Shown piece by piece: positions 53,885-62,650 of a stretch of DNA of 64,000 nucleotides. Source of the DNA: Bacteroidia bacterium (GTDB taxonomy: Bacteria > Bacteroidota > Bacteroidia > Chitinophagales > UBA2359); contig JAUHXA010000001.1 of assembly GCA_030427245.1 (NCBI GenBank), forward strand, positions 155,899 to 219,898, in the 5' to 3' direction. Under the pieces are notes generated by a model that was not told the DNA's origin, did no database searches, and saw nothing but the letters and a program-made list of their open reading frames with translations. The position numbers and the translations under genes are program-made. Each line of letters begins with the position of its first letter. The stretch's first letter is position 1.

Positions 53885-56800
53885 TTAATATTCAAGAATA
53901 TTTATAACTTTATCATTGCTTTCATATAAATTCCATATTTGAATGTATAGTTGATTTTTAGGAATTGTAGCAATTCTTTTTTCATTAAAAAAATATGCAT
54001 ATATTATATCTGATTGATACTTGTTTTCATATTTACCACTCCATATAGAAGCTGGTCCATATTTAGAAGCAATAAAAAACACTCTGTTATTTGATGATAT
54101 ATATTGATATTCTTTTGGAGAGAAAGTGAACGGCGTAGGGTCCTTTTCTAAGAAAAGAGGTTCTGAATAGTCTTTCTCATTAAAAAAACCAAGTATAGTT
54201 TGAGCTCTAGGGATATCAAATCTTTTAATATTGTATATTTTATCCGATTCATAATGTTCTACGTTTAAGTAATTGGTCTTACTATCCCAAAAATCTGTTT
54301 GTTTTAGATTGATATTCTTAAAAAAATTATCATTGATTTTAAATAAGTATAAAGCATTATTATTTTTAACAACAATTTCATTGTTACTATAAAATATATT
54401 GTCGTTCACTATATAAAACTCTCCTACAATAGTATTTTTAATCGTATTTGAATTAGGATCTATTAAATATCCTATACAATCTTGGCTTCCAAAAAAATAA
54501 TTCCCATTTGGCGAAAAAGAAGTCAAGTGAATTGGTTTAGAATCACCAAACTTCCCTATACCTATTTTTGCGCCTATTATTTGTCCGTTTTGGTCAGAGG
54601 TATCTATCGAAGTAAAAAACAATTCTCCTTTTTTAGTTCCCGTAGCAATTTTATTCATCTTAGGTGAAAATTCAGCACTTGTTACACCATGCTTGTGAAA
54701 AATCGTATCTATAGGTTTAGGCTGTTGTATATTTGCCAAATTCCAAATAATAACCAATCCTTCATCATCTGCACTCAATAAATATTTGTCATTGGGAGAA
54801 ATAGCAATATCGTTTATCAAGTTCCCTCCATGGTCTAAACTGACAATGTATCCATTGTTTTTCAAAGTATTAAAGACATCTAAGCCAACCCCTTTCTCAA
54901 TTGTATTTGTTTTTTCGTCTTTCTCTCTCCACCAAAACCAAAAGTCATCTATTTCGTGAATAGCTGAATCCATTTTAGCCAAAGCATTTTCCACGTTGTA
55001 GTTGGCTTTTAGTTCGTTGTTGGCTTCGGCTACCAATCTTCGAGCATCGGTTTCTTGTTGCTTTTGAAGTGAAAAAATTAGTGCGCTGACTAGTCCAATG
55101 ACAAAGATTGCAGCAACTAACACAGCAATTCTCTGCCCTTTTATTCGTTTCTGTAAACTTTTCTTCACAAACTCATCCTCTACCTTATTCAATAAGGTAT
55201 CGGTATTTGTCTTTCTTCGTTTGATATTTACTAAGTCCTTAATTAGCTGCCATGCAGCCCCCGATTTCAAACGCCTAAGCCTTTCCTGTTCATTGCCTGT
55301 TCTAAAGACCATGGCATATTCCCTTTCCTCATTTACTATATCTAAGGAAGGGTTTTTATCCCATAACTTGCTTTTTTTGTTAGAGGTGGTGTTTTCTACC
55401 TTATTTGCTTCTATGTCTTCTCTCAATCGTTGAAAAACACCGAAGCCCATTGTAGCTGTTATATTCTTAATCCATTCTTGCAACCGACTCCACCTTATTA
55501 AAGCATCGTGAGCAGGAGTTATGTATTCTTGATTTGTTTGTTTATCTAAGCCTTTTACAATCAATCTTTTTCCTAATAATTGATTGATGACAATTTCCCT
55601 TCTGACATTCTCTTCTCTACGTCCATATTCCAACTCCTTCAAAAATACCCTGCGCCCTGTATAATCGCTACCTTCTTGTGCAACCATGCGAAGCATCATT
55701 TTCTTCATGGTTTTTTGGCATTGTTTGGCTTCTGTGCATAAATCACTTCCGTTCCTTGCGATTACATGAAAACTTTCATAAACTTCATTCGCCTGCCTAT
55801 GCAAAATGTTGGACACCCCTCCTACTTCTTCATAATCCTCCTTACCAATCATCCGATTCCCTCCTTGCACGCACTTCTCATACAAAGTACTCAAAGCAAA
55901 AGAAAGCAAAGGCATTGCCCCAACTTGATTATAGACCTCACTAGCTATCGTATCAACCAAACCCTCTTCAAAATCCACATTGTATTGAGCAGCGGGAAGA
56001 GTAATGATTTGTTTTAGCTCACTCAATCCAAAAGGTTTTGCAATAAAGCGGTGCTTGTTTGTCCAATAAGACTCCAATGTTCCTTCCTTAAAACTACCTT
56101 CAAAATCGGAGCGAATTGTAATGATTACCTTGAAGTTGCGGATATTGGCATCCAAATACTTCAACAGTTGTTCCTCAAAAGCTTTGCGTTTTTCGGGAGA
56201 AGATTGGGTGATAAGGTATTCGTATTGGTCAATGACCAAAATCGTATTTTGAAGCTTACTTTCTATGCCCTGTTTACTTAATTCTTCTTTTTCCTTCGCT
56301 ATTTTTTTCTTCAATTCCTCCTCACTCAACTCCTCTTTATTAGACACTTGCTCTTTCAGAACTTTTTCTTTTGCATAAGCAAATTGAAGAGATTCGGGTA
56401 ATGTACCGGCTTCCAAAGGATGAATGACCAACCTGTGTTCATATCTTTTTGACTCCATCAATTTTGGCAAAACACCTGCCTGAACCAAAGAAGACTTACC
56501 ACTGCCCGACATTCCTGTAACGATTGTAAATGGATTGCCTTCAATTTGTTGATGAAAACTTTGCAGCACCTCTGCTTTATTTTCTTCAAAATCAGTACTT
56601 ACAGTAATAAAATCATTTTTATTCCAATACTCTTTTAGCAAGTTTTGCGGATAGGTAGCTTCAAAATTTGTGCTGACCGTCAAGGCAACTTTGAAGGTAG
56701 GAACTTGAGGTCTTAGCCATTTTAGGAGTTGTTTTTCGAGCGAAAGACATTGCCTATCACTCCATTTATCGTATTGTAGAACAAACAAAACGGTATTTTT

Positions 56801-57982
56801 CAGTTTGCTTTCCAAATCTACCACATAAGAATTGGTCGGTAAACCTATGTTCTTCAAGGTTTCCAATACATTACCCGATGGTTCAAGGATATGAAAATCA
56901 GGATAGGTACTTATTTTCTTCAATTCTTCTGCAATCGTTTGGTGCATGTCAGAAGAATCTTTAGGCGAAGGAATTTGGATGAATGTCAAAGGATTGCCCT
57001 CTACCAGGTGTATTACCTCTGTAATGGATTCTTCCCTACCATAAAAATAATCGGCATCTTCTAAAGTATAAGAAGCCAATCCTTTGTATGGATTTTGGTT
57101 GGGTCTATCCAACAAATTGGTTTTTCGGAAATCTTGGGTTAAGAAAATATACTCTCCCCTATCATCTTGCGGAAGCGAAAAAATACTGGGTGTCTGTCGG
57201 TACTTATTGCTGTGCTTGCCGAGCCGAATAGACATTGGAGTGACTTTCTGCCTCAAATATAGGTGCAACTCCTTTGCGGTAATAATGCCATCTTTTTCTT
57301 TGGGAATAATGTCGGCTTCTCCTTCTATACCTTTGAACAAGGCATAAGCAAAAGGGGAATGGTCTGTATTTTCCTCTGCAAGACCATGAGCACCATAACC
57401 TCTGACTGTATCCAATGCCGTTTCGTTGTAAGAAGCAGAAGTAATTACTTCCCAAGCTCTATCTGAAACATATTGGTCAAAAAGTTCTTTGTAAATTCGT
57501 TTGGGTACAATTTGAAGTTTTCGAGAACTTCCTGCCCATTTGAAAGCTCCTGAAAAACAACAATCTAAAACCAATAGTAGATGCCTGCAAGGCAAAGTAT
57601 CAAGGGCTGCATAGAGTTCATTCATAGAGATGAATGTGTTCGCTATGTTGTTTTCGTCTGCATCAGCGGGAAGTAAATATCCTTGTGGCAAATCTTCTTC
57701 ATTGTCCATTGCCACCCCATGTCCTGCAAAATAGAACAAGACTCTATCGTTTTCTCCTACTATTGCAGGTAATTCACCCAACAAGGTTCTTAATTCATGG
57801 GCTTTAGCATTTGGGTAGGTTGATGTTCTATAGCTATGAATTTCTTGATTTAATACTTCTGCCAATTTTTGGGCATCATTGACAGCCGTTTGAAGTGGCG
57901 TAACGTATTTGTAGTCGTTGATACCGATGATGAAAGCATGGGAGGTGGTGAAGTTGGGCATTGGTGGTAGTTTTTTTCGCAT
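53885..57982 (-). CDS. Caspase / STAND NTPase / transmembrane / WD40-like fusion protein
   Basis: The 1365-residue protein has an N-terminal caspase domain (about 8-270; His88 in VLFYFAGHGVA, Cys142 in LDCCFSGAF). A STAND-type region begins with NPYKGLASYTLEDADYFYGR at about residue 297. A first NTPase lobe (300-470) lacks a P-loop. A second has a real Walker A GMSGSGKSS at 490-498 and Walker B ILVIDQYE at 581-588. A transmembrane helix (about 950-972) and a C-terminal WD40-like beta-propeller (about 1040-1365) follow. STAND proteins assemble on ligand binding and would activate the caspase. I read it as a membrane-bound sensor-switch-protease. An internal ATG at 57961 is an alternative start. 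Confidence 0.88.
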   Translation of the reverse strand: MRKKLPPMPNFTTSHAFIIGINDYKYVTPLQTAVNDAQKLAEVLNQEIHSYRTSTYPNAKAHELRTLLGELPAIVGENDRVLFYFAGHGVAMDNEEDLPQGYLLPADADENNIANTFISMNELYAALDTLPCRHLLLVLDCCFSGAFKWAGSSRKLQIVPKRIYKELFDQYVSDRAWEVITSASYNETALDTVRGYGAHGLAEENTDHSPFAYALFKGIEGEADIIPKEKDGIITAKELHLYLRQKVTPMSIRLGKHSNKYRQTPSIFSLPQDDRGEYIFLTQDFRKTNLLDRPNQNPYKGLASYTLEDADYFYGREESITEVIHLVEGNPLTFIQIPSPKDSSDMHQTIAEELKKISTYPDFHILEPSGNVLETLKNIGLPTNSYVVDLESKLKNTVLFVLQYDKWSDRQCLSLEKQLLKWLRPQVPTFKVALTVSTNFEATYPQNLLKEYWNKNDFITVSTDFEENKAEVLQSFHQQIEGNPFTIVTGMSGSGKSSLVQAGVLPKLMESKRYEHRLVIHPLEAGTLPESLQFAYAKEKVLKEQVSNKEELSEEELKKKIAKEKEELSKQGIESKLQNTILVIDQYEYLITQSSPEKRKAFEEQLLKYLDANIRNFKVIITIRSDFEGSFKEGTLESYWTNKHRFIAKPFGLSELKQIITLPAAQYNVDFEEGLVDTIASEVYNQVGAMPLLSFALSTLYEKCVQGGNRMIGKEDYEEVGGVSNILHRQANEVYESFHVIARNGSDLCTEAKQCQKTMKKMMLRMVAQEGSDYTGRRVFLKELEYGRREENVRREIVINQLLGKRLIVKGLDKQTNQEYITPAHDALIRWSRLQEWIKNITATMGFGVFQRLREDIEANKVENTTSNKKSKLWDKNPSLDIVNEEREYAMVFRTGNEQERLRRLKSGAAWQLIKDLVNIKRRKTNTDTLLNKVEDEFVKKSLQKRIKGQRIAVLVAAIFVIGLVSALIFSLQKQQETDARRLVAEANNELKANYNVENALAKMDSAIHEIDDFWFWWREKDEKTNTIEKGVGLDVFNTLKNNGYIVSLDHGGNLINDIAISPNDKYLLSADDEGLVIIWNLANIQQPKPIDTIFHKHGVTSAEFSPKMNKIATGTKKGELFFTSIDTSDQNGQIIGAKIGIGKFGDSKPIHLTSFSPNGNYFFGSQDCIGYLIDPNSNTIKNTIVGEFYIVNDNIFYSNNEIVVKNNNALYLFKINDNFFKNINLKQTDFWDSKTNYLNVEHYESDKIYNIKRFDIPRAQTILGFFNEKDYSEPLFLEKDPTPFTFSPKEYQYISSNNRVFFIASKYGPASIWSGKYENKYQSDIIYAYFFNEKRIATIPKNQLYIQIWNLYESNDKVINILEY
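55715..55768 (-). repeat. Palindromic repeat element inserted in frame in the STAND NTPase
   Basis: The segment encodes HVIARNGSDLCTEAKQCQ between ANEVYESF and KTMKKMMLRMV. Related STAND proteins run straight from ANEVYESF to the KTMKKMMLRM helix. The DNA resembles the dispersed palindrome whose translations give VIARNxxTKQ- or CEERSDE-type strings in many bacteria. So an extragenic palindrome appears to have entered this gene without breaking the frame, adding roughly 15 residues in a loop. Confidence 0.5.
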
Positions 57983-58251
57983 TTGAAGATAGATGTCGCC
58001 GAACCTTGCAGGTGTCGGCGAATCTTTGGGGTTATTATTCGATGAGCAATTTTATCGCAGAGTAGGGTTTGAATCCTATCCTGCGATAAGTGAGCTATAA
58101 AAGAGAGACAAAAAACACTGAAAACAAATCACTTAACTTTTACTACTATTGAGTGGTAAATACTGTTGAGCCTTGAAGATTCGGTACAATCGAAAAGTCA
58201 AAAACTTACTTGTATAGATTAAACTAATTGTATTAAGTGCTCCTCGATTTC
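57983..58251. other. Gap between the caspase-NTPase and subtilisin-amidase genes
   Basis: 269 bp, AT-rich, without a supported gene. It probably holds the promoter of the caspase operon on the minus strand. Confidence 0.35.
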
Positions 58252-60900
58252 TTATTGTTCATTATGTTCATGGTCCCAACAAGTACCTTTAAATGTACTT
58301 TCATCTACCTCAATATCCTTTGCAGAAGGCACACGCTTGCGTATATTCTCCTCCGATGGCAAGTCAATAAGTCCGCCTCTTGTTGTCACCACTTCTCCTG
58401 TCAAGACCAAGGTGATAAATTTTTCCCAGGGAAACTTAATCCCTGGGTCTGTTCTTCGAGAAGGGTCTAAAGCCGCATGAGAAACGATGTGTTTCAAATT
58501 GGGGTATTTTGCCCAGCAATAGCGGGCTATTTGGGCGGTTATTCTTAATTGCCAATCAGAGAATGAGTCGACATCATCTTGTAAATTGACTATTTCGACT
58601 CCCAAAGAAACATCGTTTAAAAGCCCTTTCCCATCGTTGACTTGTGGATGTGTCGCTTTGTTTTGGACATGCCAAGCCCGTTTCTTTTCGCTTGCACATG
58701 CCCAAACCAACTCTTCATGTCCATATTCTTCTTCGGCTGGCACCAACCAATGAAAACTAGCAGGGTTCTCCTCTCTTTTCATCACCGAAATCGCCCCAGA
58801 AGAAGATGCACCTACAGTAGCGTGAATTACCAAAGTCGTAATGTGGTCGAGGGATTCAGAAGTTCTTTCGTTGGTACAATGATGCCAATAATCTTTAATA
58901 TCGGGATACCAAACTTCAGGTAGCTGAATACTGTTTAAATCAGGTCGTCCTTCTTGTGGCAGTTCAAAAAGGTAATCTTTTGGGTCAAGATTGTGTTCAT
59001 CAATACCGCTCTCTACCTTCAAATACTTACCATATACGTATTCTGGTGCCAATTGATACCAATTCCCTTTCTTTGGGAGCATTACCTTTACTCTATTTCC
59101 CTTTTTCAAAGTACGACTTATCGTATCACTTGAAGCAGATTTGGGTTCCCATCGCACATTCAATGAGCCATTTTCTCTTATACCTATTACTGTTGCCATC
59201 TTGAAATCACCTTCTTCTGGCATAGGATTCGGAATAGGTATAGGGGCATCTTTTGGTTTTTCTTTTTCAGCCATTTGAACAGCTTTTAGAGCATTAACCC
59301 GACCATATCCAAATCTTATGGAATGTCCATTGATATAACCATTGGGGTCGTTAACAGTATCTTGAATTTTATCTGCTGTTTTTTGGAGGATGTCTTTTAC
59401 CCGTTTGGCAGTCAATCCTTTATTGGCTGTTAAAATCAAACCGCAAATGCCTGCTACTAAGGGGCAAGCACTCGAAGTACCTCCAAAGGAAGCGGTGTAA
59501 GGGTTTCCGTTGTCCATAAAAATACTTTGTGGCCTCCAAGTATAATTATAGCCTACAGAACAAGTTGTAATAGAGGCCTCTCCACTAGATGAGGCTGCAA
59601 TACTTACTTCCTTTCCCTGAAAAGAATAAGTGGCTACCTTATCTCCACTTGTAGAGGCGGTCACACATATCACATGAGGGTCGGCAGCCAAGCCACTCAC
59701 TTTTGCTGTTCTACTTGGATCTGTATTTCCCGCAGCAAAGCATATAATGCATCCCTTTCCATTTCTTCCTTTTGTCGTAATTTCCTGCAACTTATTTTTC
59801 AAAGAGCTTCCTATTTCGCTACCTTCCCCTAAGCCCCAACTACAGCTAATAATATCTGCTCCATTATTGGCTGCATGATTGAACCATTTGATTACTTCTT
59901 TCTCATTAACGGTATGTATTGCCTTAATTGGCATTAATCGAGCATTGGGGCATGCACCAACTGTTCCTGTACGATTGTTAGTTGCACCAACAGCTACACC
60001 TGCACAGGCAGTTCCATGAGCTTCATCTCTTTCGTTCACCTGATGCCAAACAGAAAGGTTCTCTGTTTTTAGAGGACGGGGATTGGTACTGTTATCAATA
60101 AAATTATAGGGTGCAACGACTTTTGTTCCATCACCATATAAATCAGGGTGGTCTATATCAAAGCCTGAATCAATAACAGCTACTACTATTTCTTTGTCAC
60201 CTAAAGGAGGTTTGTTTATACTGTGTAAATGTTTCCACGTTGCAACAATTTTGGCATCTGCGCCTTGAGTAAATTTACTAGGAGAAAAGACACCACCACC
60301 TGTACCCCCAACATAGTAGTATCTTGAAGGCCCTTCATTTTCGAGGTGCCATTGATCCCGAAACAATGAATCTGTAGGCGGTTGGAAAGCATATTCCACC
60401 AAATTTCTAAAGAAATCAGGTTCAGCTATTTGAATCGTCGGTTCGTTTTGTAATAATGCTGCTGTTTTTAGTGGATTAGTTGATTTCTGAGTAATTTGTA
60501 CCCAATACTCATTGTCCGAAATTTTCTCAATAATATTTAAATGGTATTTTCTAAATAAAGACAGTATTGTTGTTTTTTCAGCATTTGCAGAAAACACGAC
60601 ATAGAGTGTACCATCAGGAATAAGAGGAACATTTGATTCACCAAAATAAAAAACATGCGTTCCCACACTCACATTAGAATCTTTTCTTGCTTCGTCCAAT
60701 GAAGATTCTAAATCGTTTGATGTGCTTCTTGAAGCGGGTACTTCAATTAGGGTAAAATCACCCATCACTTTGCCTTCGGTGGCTTCCAGTCCACGAGTTG
60801 CGCTTGTCACATCTTGTTTTTTCTTTTTGATGGCATAGGTCGTTGGGCTTTTTTGGAAGGTGATGGTTTTTCCTCCGTAGTTTAAGGTTAGTTCGCTCAT
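58252..60900 (-). CDS. Subtilisin-SH3-N-acetylmuramoyl-L-alanine amidase fusion
   Basis: The 882-residue protein starts with a fervidolysin-like pro/inhibitor part (about 1-210). A subtilisin (S8) domain follows at about 215-555 with Asp in VAVIDSGFDIDHPDL, His in EAHGTACAGVAVG and Ser in FGGTSSACPLVAG. An SH3-like domain (about 590-650; SLNVRWEPKSASSDTI) precedes an amidase_2 domain (about 690-850; TLVIHATVGASSSGAI). No signal peptide is seen at the N-terminus, which is unusual for an enzyme with a peptidoglycan domain. Joining protease and amidase in one chain is rare. It lies 269 bp upstream of the caspase operon. Confidence 0.88.
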   Translation of the reverse strand: MSELTLNYGGKTITFQKSPTTYAIKKKKQDVTSATRGLEATEGKVMGDFTLIEVPASRSTSNDLESSLDEARKDSNVSVGTHVFYFGESNVPLIPDGTLYVVFSANAEKTTILSLFRKYHLNIIEKISDNEYWVQITQKSTNPLKTAALLQNEPTIQIAEPDFFRNLVEYAFQPPTDSLFRDQWHLENEGPSRYYYVGGTGGGVFSPSKFTQGADAKIVATWKHLHSINKPPLGDKEIVVAVIDSGFDIDHPDLYGDGTKVVAPYNFIDNSTNPRPLKTENLSVWHQVNERDEAHGTACAGVAVGATNNRTGTVGACPNARLMPIKAIHTVNEKEVIKWFNHAANNGADIISCSWGLGEGSEIGSSLKNKLQEITTKGRNGKGCIICFAAGNTDPSRTAKVSGLAADPHVICVTASTSGDKVATYSFQGKEVSIAASSSGEASITTCSVGYNYTWRPQSIFMDNGNPYTASFGGTSSACPLVAGICGLILTANKGLTAKRVKDILQKTADKIQDTVNDPNGYINGHSIRFGYGRVNALKAVQMAEKEKPKDAPIPIPNPMPEEGDFKMATVIGIRENGSLNVRWEPKSASSDTISRTLKKGNRVKVMLPKKGNWYQLAPEYVYGKYLKVESGIDEHNLDPKDYLFELPQEGRPDLNSIQLPEVWYPDIKDYWHHCTNERTSESLDHITTLVIHATVGASSSGAISVMKREENPASFHWLVPAEEEYGHEELVWACASEKKRAWHVQNKATHPQVNDGKGLLNDVSLGVEIVNLQDDVDSFSDWQLRITAQIARYCWAKYPNLKHIVSHAALDPSRRTDPGIKFPWEKFITLVLTGEVVTTRGGLIDLPSEENIRKRVPSAKDIEVDESTFKGTCWDHEHNEQ

Positions 60901-60973
60901 GTTTTTGGTTTGTTTAGTGGTTACAATAGTAATAAATTATCCAAATATAAAAAATATTTTTTTTAAAAACAAT

Positions 60974-61069
60974 TTATTCGACCTTCAACATCCTCTTAGT
61001 AATACCTTGATTTTTCATAAACAACTGATAAAAATACACTCCGTTGGGTAAAACTTCCAAATCAAAGGA
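60974..61069 (-). pseudogene. Remnant of a T9SS type A sorting domain
   Basis: The minus-strand frame reads SFDLEVLPNGVYFYQLFMKN and ends QGITKRMLKVE before a TAA at 60974-60976. This is the end of a T9SS C-terminal sorting domain, with the typical LPNGVYFYQL motif. No start or larger open frame precedes it, so it is a gene fragment left in the region upstream of the subtilisin-amidase gene. Confidence 0.7.
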
Positions 61070-61080
61070 TGGGAAATATT

Positions 61081-61161
61081 CACCACAACGCCATGCCCTG
61101 CAAAATAAAACAGAACATGGCAGTCGGGTGTAACTAGTTTAGTAATGCTTACTAACAGATT
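61081..61161 (-). pseudogene. Remnant of a caspase-like gene
   Basis: The frame reads NLLVSITKLVTPDCHVLF followed by YFAGHGVVV, matching the segment around the catalytic His of the caspase proteins nearby (VLFYFAGHGVA). A stop lies just before it and the frame ends in unrelated sequence next to the T9SS remnant in another frame. It is thus a decayed fragment of a further caspase gene. Confidence 0.65.
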
Positions 61162-61197
61162 TTAACACTATGAGTAGTGACCAAACAGAATTTTTAG

Positions 61198-61629
61198 CTA
61201 TCTCATGTTGTTGATAATCCCCATTCTGGTATTGCGGTCTTGTGCATTGTAAGAAGGACTATTGTTTTGATATGGATTCCCTTGATAGTAATTAGCTGGT
61301 TGCTGTTGTTGCTGCATCATGGCTCGGTAGTTGTTCACCACCATTGCACTTTGATAGGGATTGCTTTTTGCCAGAATCAAATTATTGGCTTCGGCAAGCA
61401 CATACATTGGGTTCATTTTGAAGTTGTTGAGAAGATTTTGCTTGATGAAGGCTCTTTCTTGATTGGTCAATGCTACGCCTTTTGCCAAACCCATGAAATG
61501 GTAATAGACATTGACGTGTTGTTGGGTCAATTTGTAGCCATAGACTTGGCTGACGGTTTGAGCCTGTGTTTGTTGAGAGGCGGTTAAGCCAATGAAAAAG
61601 ATAGAAAGAAATAAGACTGTATTTTTCAT
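61198..61629 (-). CDS. Exported protein of unknown function, Gln/Asn-rich C-terminus
   Basis: The 143-residue protein has a signal peptide to about residue 23 (SQQTQAQ). A helical part follows (YGYKLTQQHVNVYYHFMGLA; LLNNFKMNPMYVLAEANNLI), then a Gln/Asn/Tyr/Pro-rich tail (about 104-143). No domain I can name. It lies just downstream (minus strand) of a lipoprotein gene and may be co-transcribed. Confidence 0.6.
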   Translation of the reverse strand: MKNTVLFLSIFFIGLTASQQTQAQTVSQVYGYKLTQQHVNVYYHFMGLAKGVALTNQERAFIKQNLLNNFKMNPMYVLAEANNLILAKSNPYQSAMVVNNYRAMMQQQQQPANYYQGNPYQNNSPSYNAQDRNTRMGIINNMR

Positions 61630-61667
61630 GATGAATGTGTTTTGTGGTTTATAAAATTGTGAATTGC

Positions 61668-62096
61668 CTAAAGTGAGGCATCGACTGTTTCTGAATCAAT
61701 TGTATTCGTCCGCTTGTCATAGGTCAGTTTGTTCCCATTTAGCCAATCCGTAAATCCTGCATCTCCATGTTTCTTTTGTAAATCTCTTGAGCTGACTGCT
61801 GTTCCTTCTACAGTAACTGTGGTAAAGAAAAAGAGGCTTCCGTATCTTACCACTCCGTCTATCAGCAAATCATATTCTGGTCCAGCTATTTCTAAGGCAT
61901 TGTCCATCGCATCTTTAAGATTCCACCCTATACCTAAAAAGTATTTTTTTTCGCCTTTAACTTTTTTTCCTTGGGTTCGGTCAATATCAAGATTGACATT
62001 TTTTGAACTGATAACTGTAAAATCAACAAGTCGAACTGAGCAGCTTGAAAGGGAGAAAGTAATAATTAGTAGAAATACTATATTTTTTATTGTCAT
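61668..62096 (-). CDS. Lipoprotein with a TRL-like domain
   Basis: The 142-residue lipoprotein has lipobox LSSC (Cys19). The mature part reads DFTVISSKNVNLDIDRTQGK, IGWNLKDAMDNALE and VTVEGTAVSSRD, resembling the TRL-like small lipoproteins of bacteria. No partner is evident. It lies between two small exported-protein genes on the same strand. Confidence 0.65.
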   Translation of the reverse strand: MTIKNIVFLLIITFSLSSCSVRLVDFTVISSKNVNLDIDRTQGKKVKGEKKYFLGIGWNLKDAMDNALEIAGPEYDLLIDGVVRYGSLFFFTTVTVEGTAVSSRDLQKKHGDAGFTDWLNGNKLTYDKRTNTIDSETVDASL

Positions 62097-62132
62097 TTTT
62101 TAAAAATTTAATTAATTATTAAATTGGAAATA

Positions 62133-62648
62133 TTATTTTATTCTGTTACATTTGTTTAGCTGATTACTGTCTATGAGCTGATTTAATTCCTGAGCTTCAT
62201 TTTTAAATTGGTTTCTATTACCACAATCACACAATTCAATAATTGGATCTTTATTAATAATCATTTTTTCCATATCCGCCAATTTAGGAGCAGCATCCAA
62301 TTGTGCATAATCTTTATAGCTGATATTGAGGAAAGCAGTATTTTTTCCTATTCCTCGATTATCAAGTAAATATCCTTTATTGAGTTTTGTGGGTATGGCT
62401 AATTCTCCTTTGTAGAAAATATCTTTGGGATGTGGATAACTGATAATTCTCCTTTTGTCATCAGATAAAAGAATAGGAACTTTATCATAATATGCTTCCT
62501 TGGTTTTATACACAATGGTTGGTTCGCCCTTTGAAAATTCAATTTTAACCTCTTTTGGTTTTTCGTTGTTTGAAATTGTATTGCTTTTCGGTAGTGTAGA
62601 ACATGAAAAAAAATACATTGAAATTATGATTGATAGAATATACTTCAT
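62133..62648 (-). CDS. Lipoprotein of unknown function
   Basis: The 171-residue lipoprotein has a lipobox FFSC (Cys16) followed by a Lys/Asn-rich linker. The C-terminal part contains LCDCGNRNQF with two cysteines and KCNRIK at the end. I recognise no domain. Its start lies 2 bp beyond the stop of the T9SS gene, suggesting translational coupling in one operon. The stretch is AT-rich. Confidence 0.6.
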   Translation of the reverse strand: MKYILSIIISMYFFSCSTLPKSNTISNNEKPKEVKIEFSKGEPTIVYKTKEAYYDKVPILLSDDKRRIISYPHPKDIFYKGELAIPTKLNKGYLLDNRGIGKNTAFLNISYKDYAQLDAAPKLADMEKMIINKDPIIELCDCGNRNQFKNEAQELNQLIDSNQLNKCNRIK

Positions 62649-62650
62649 GG

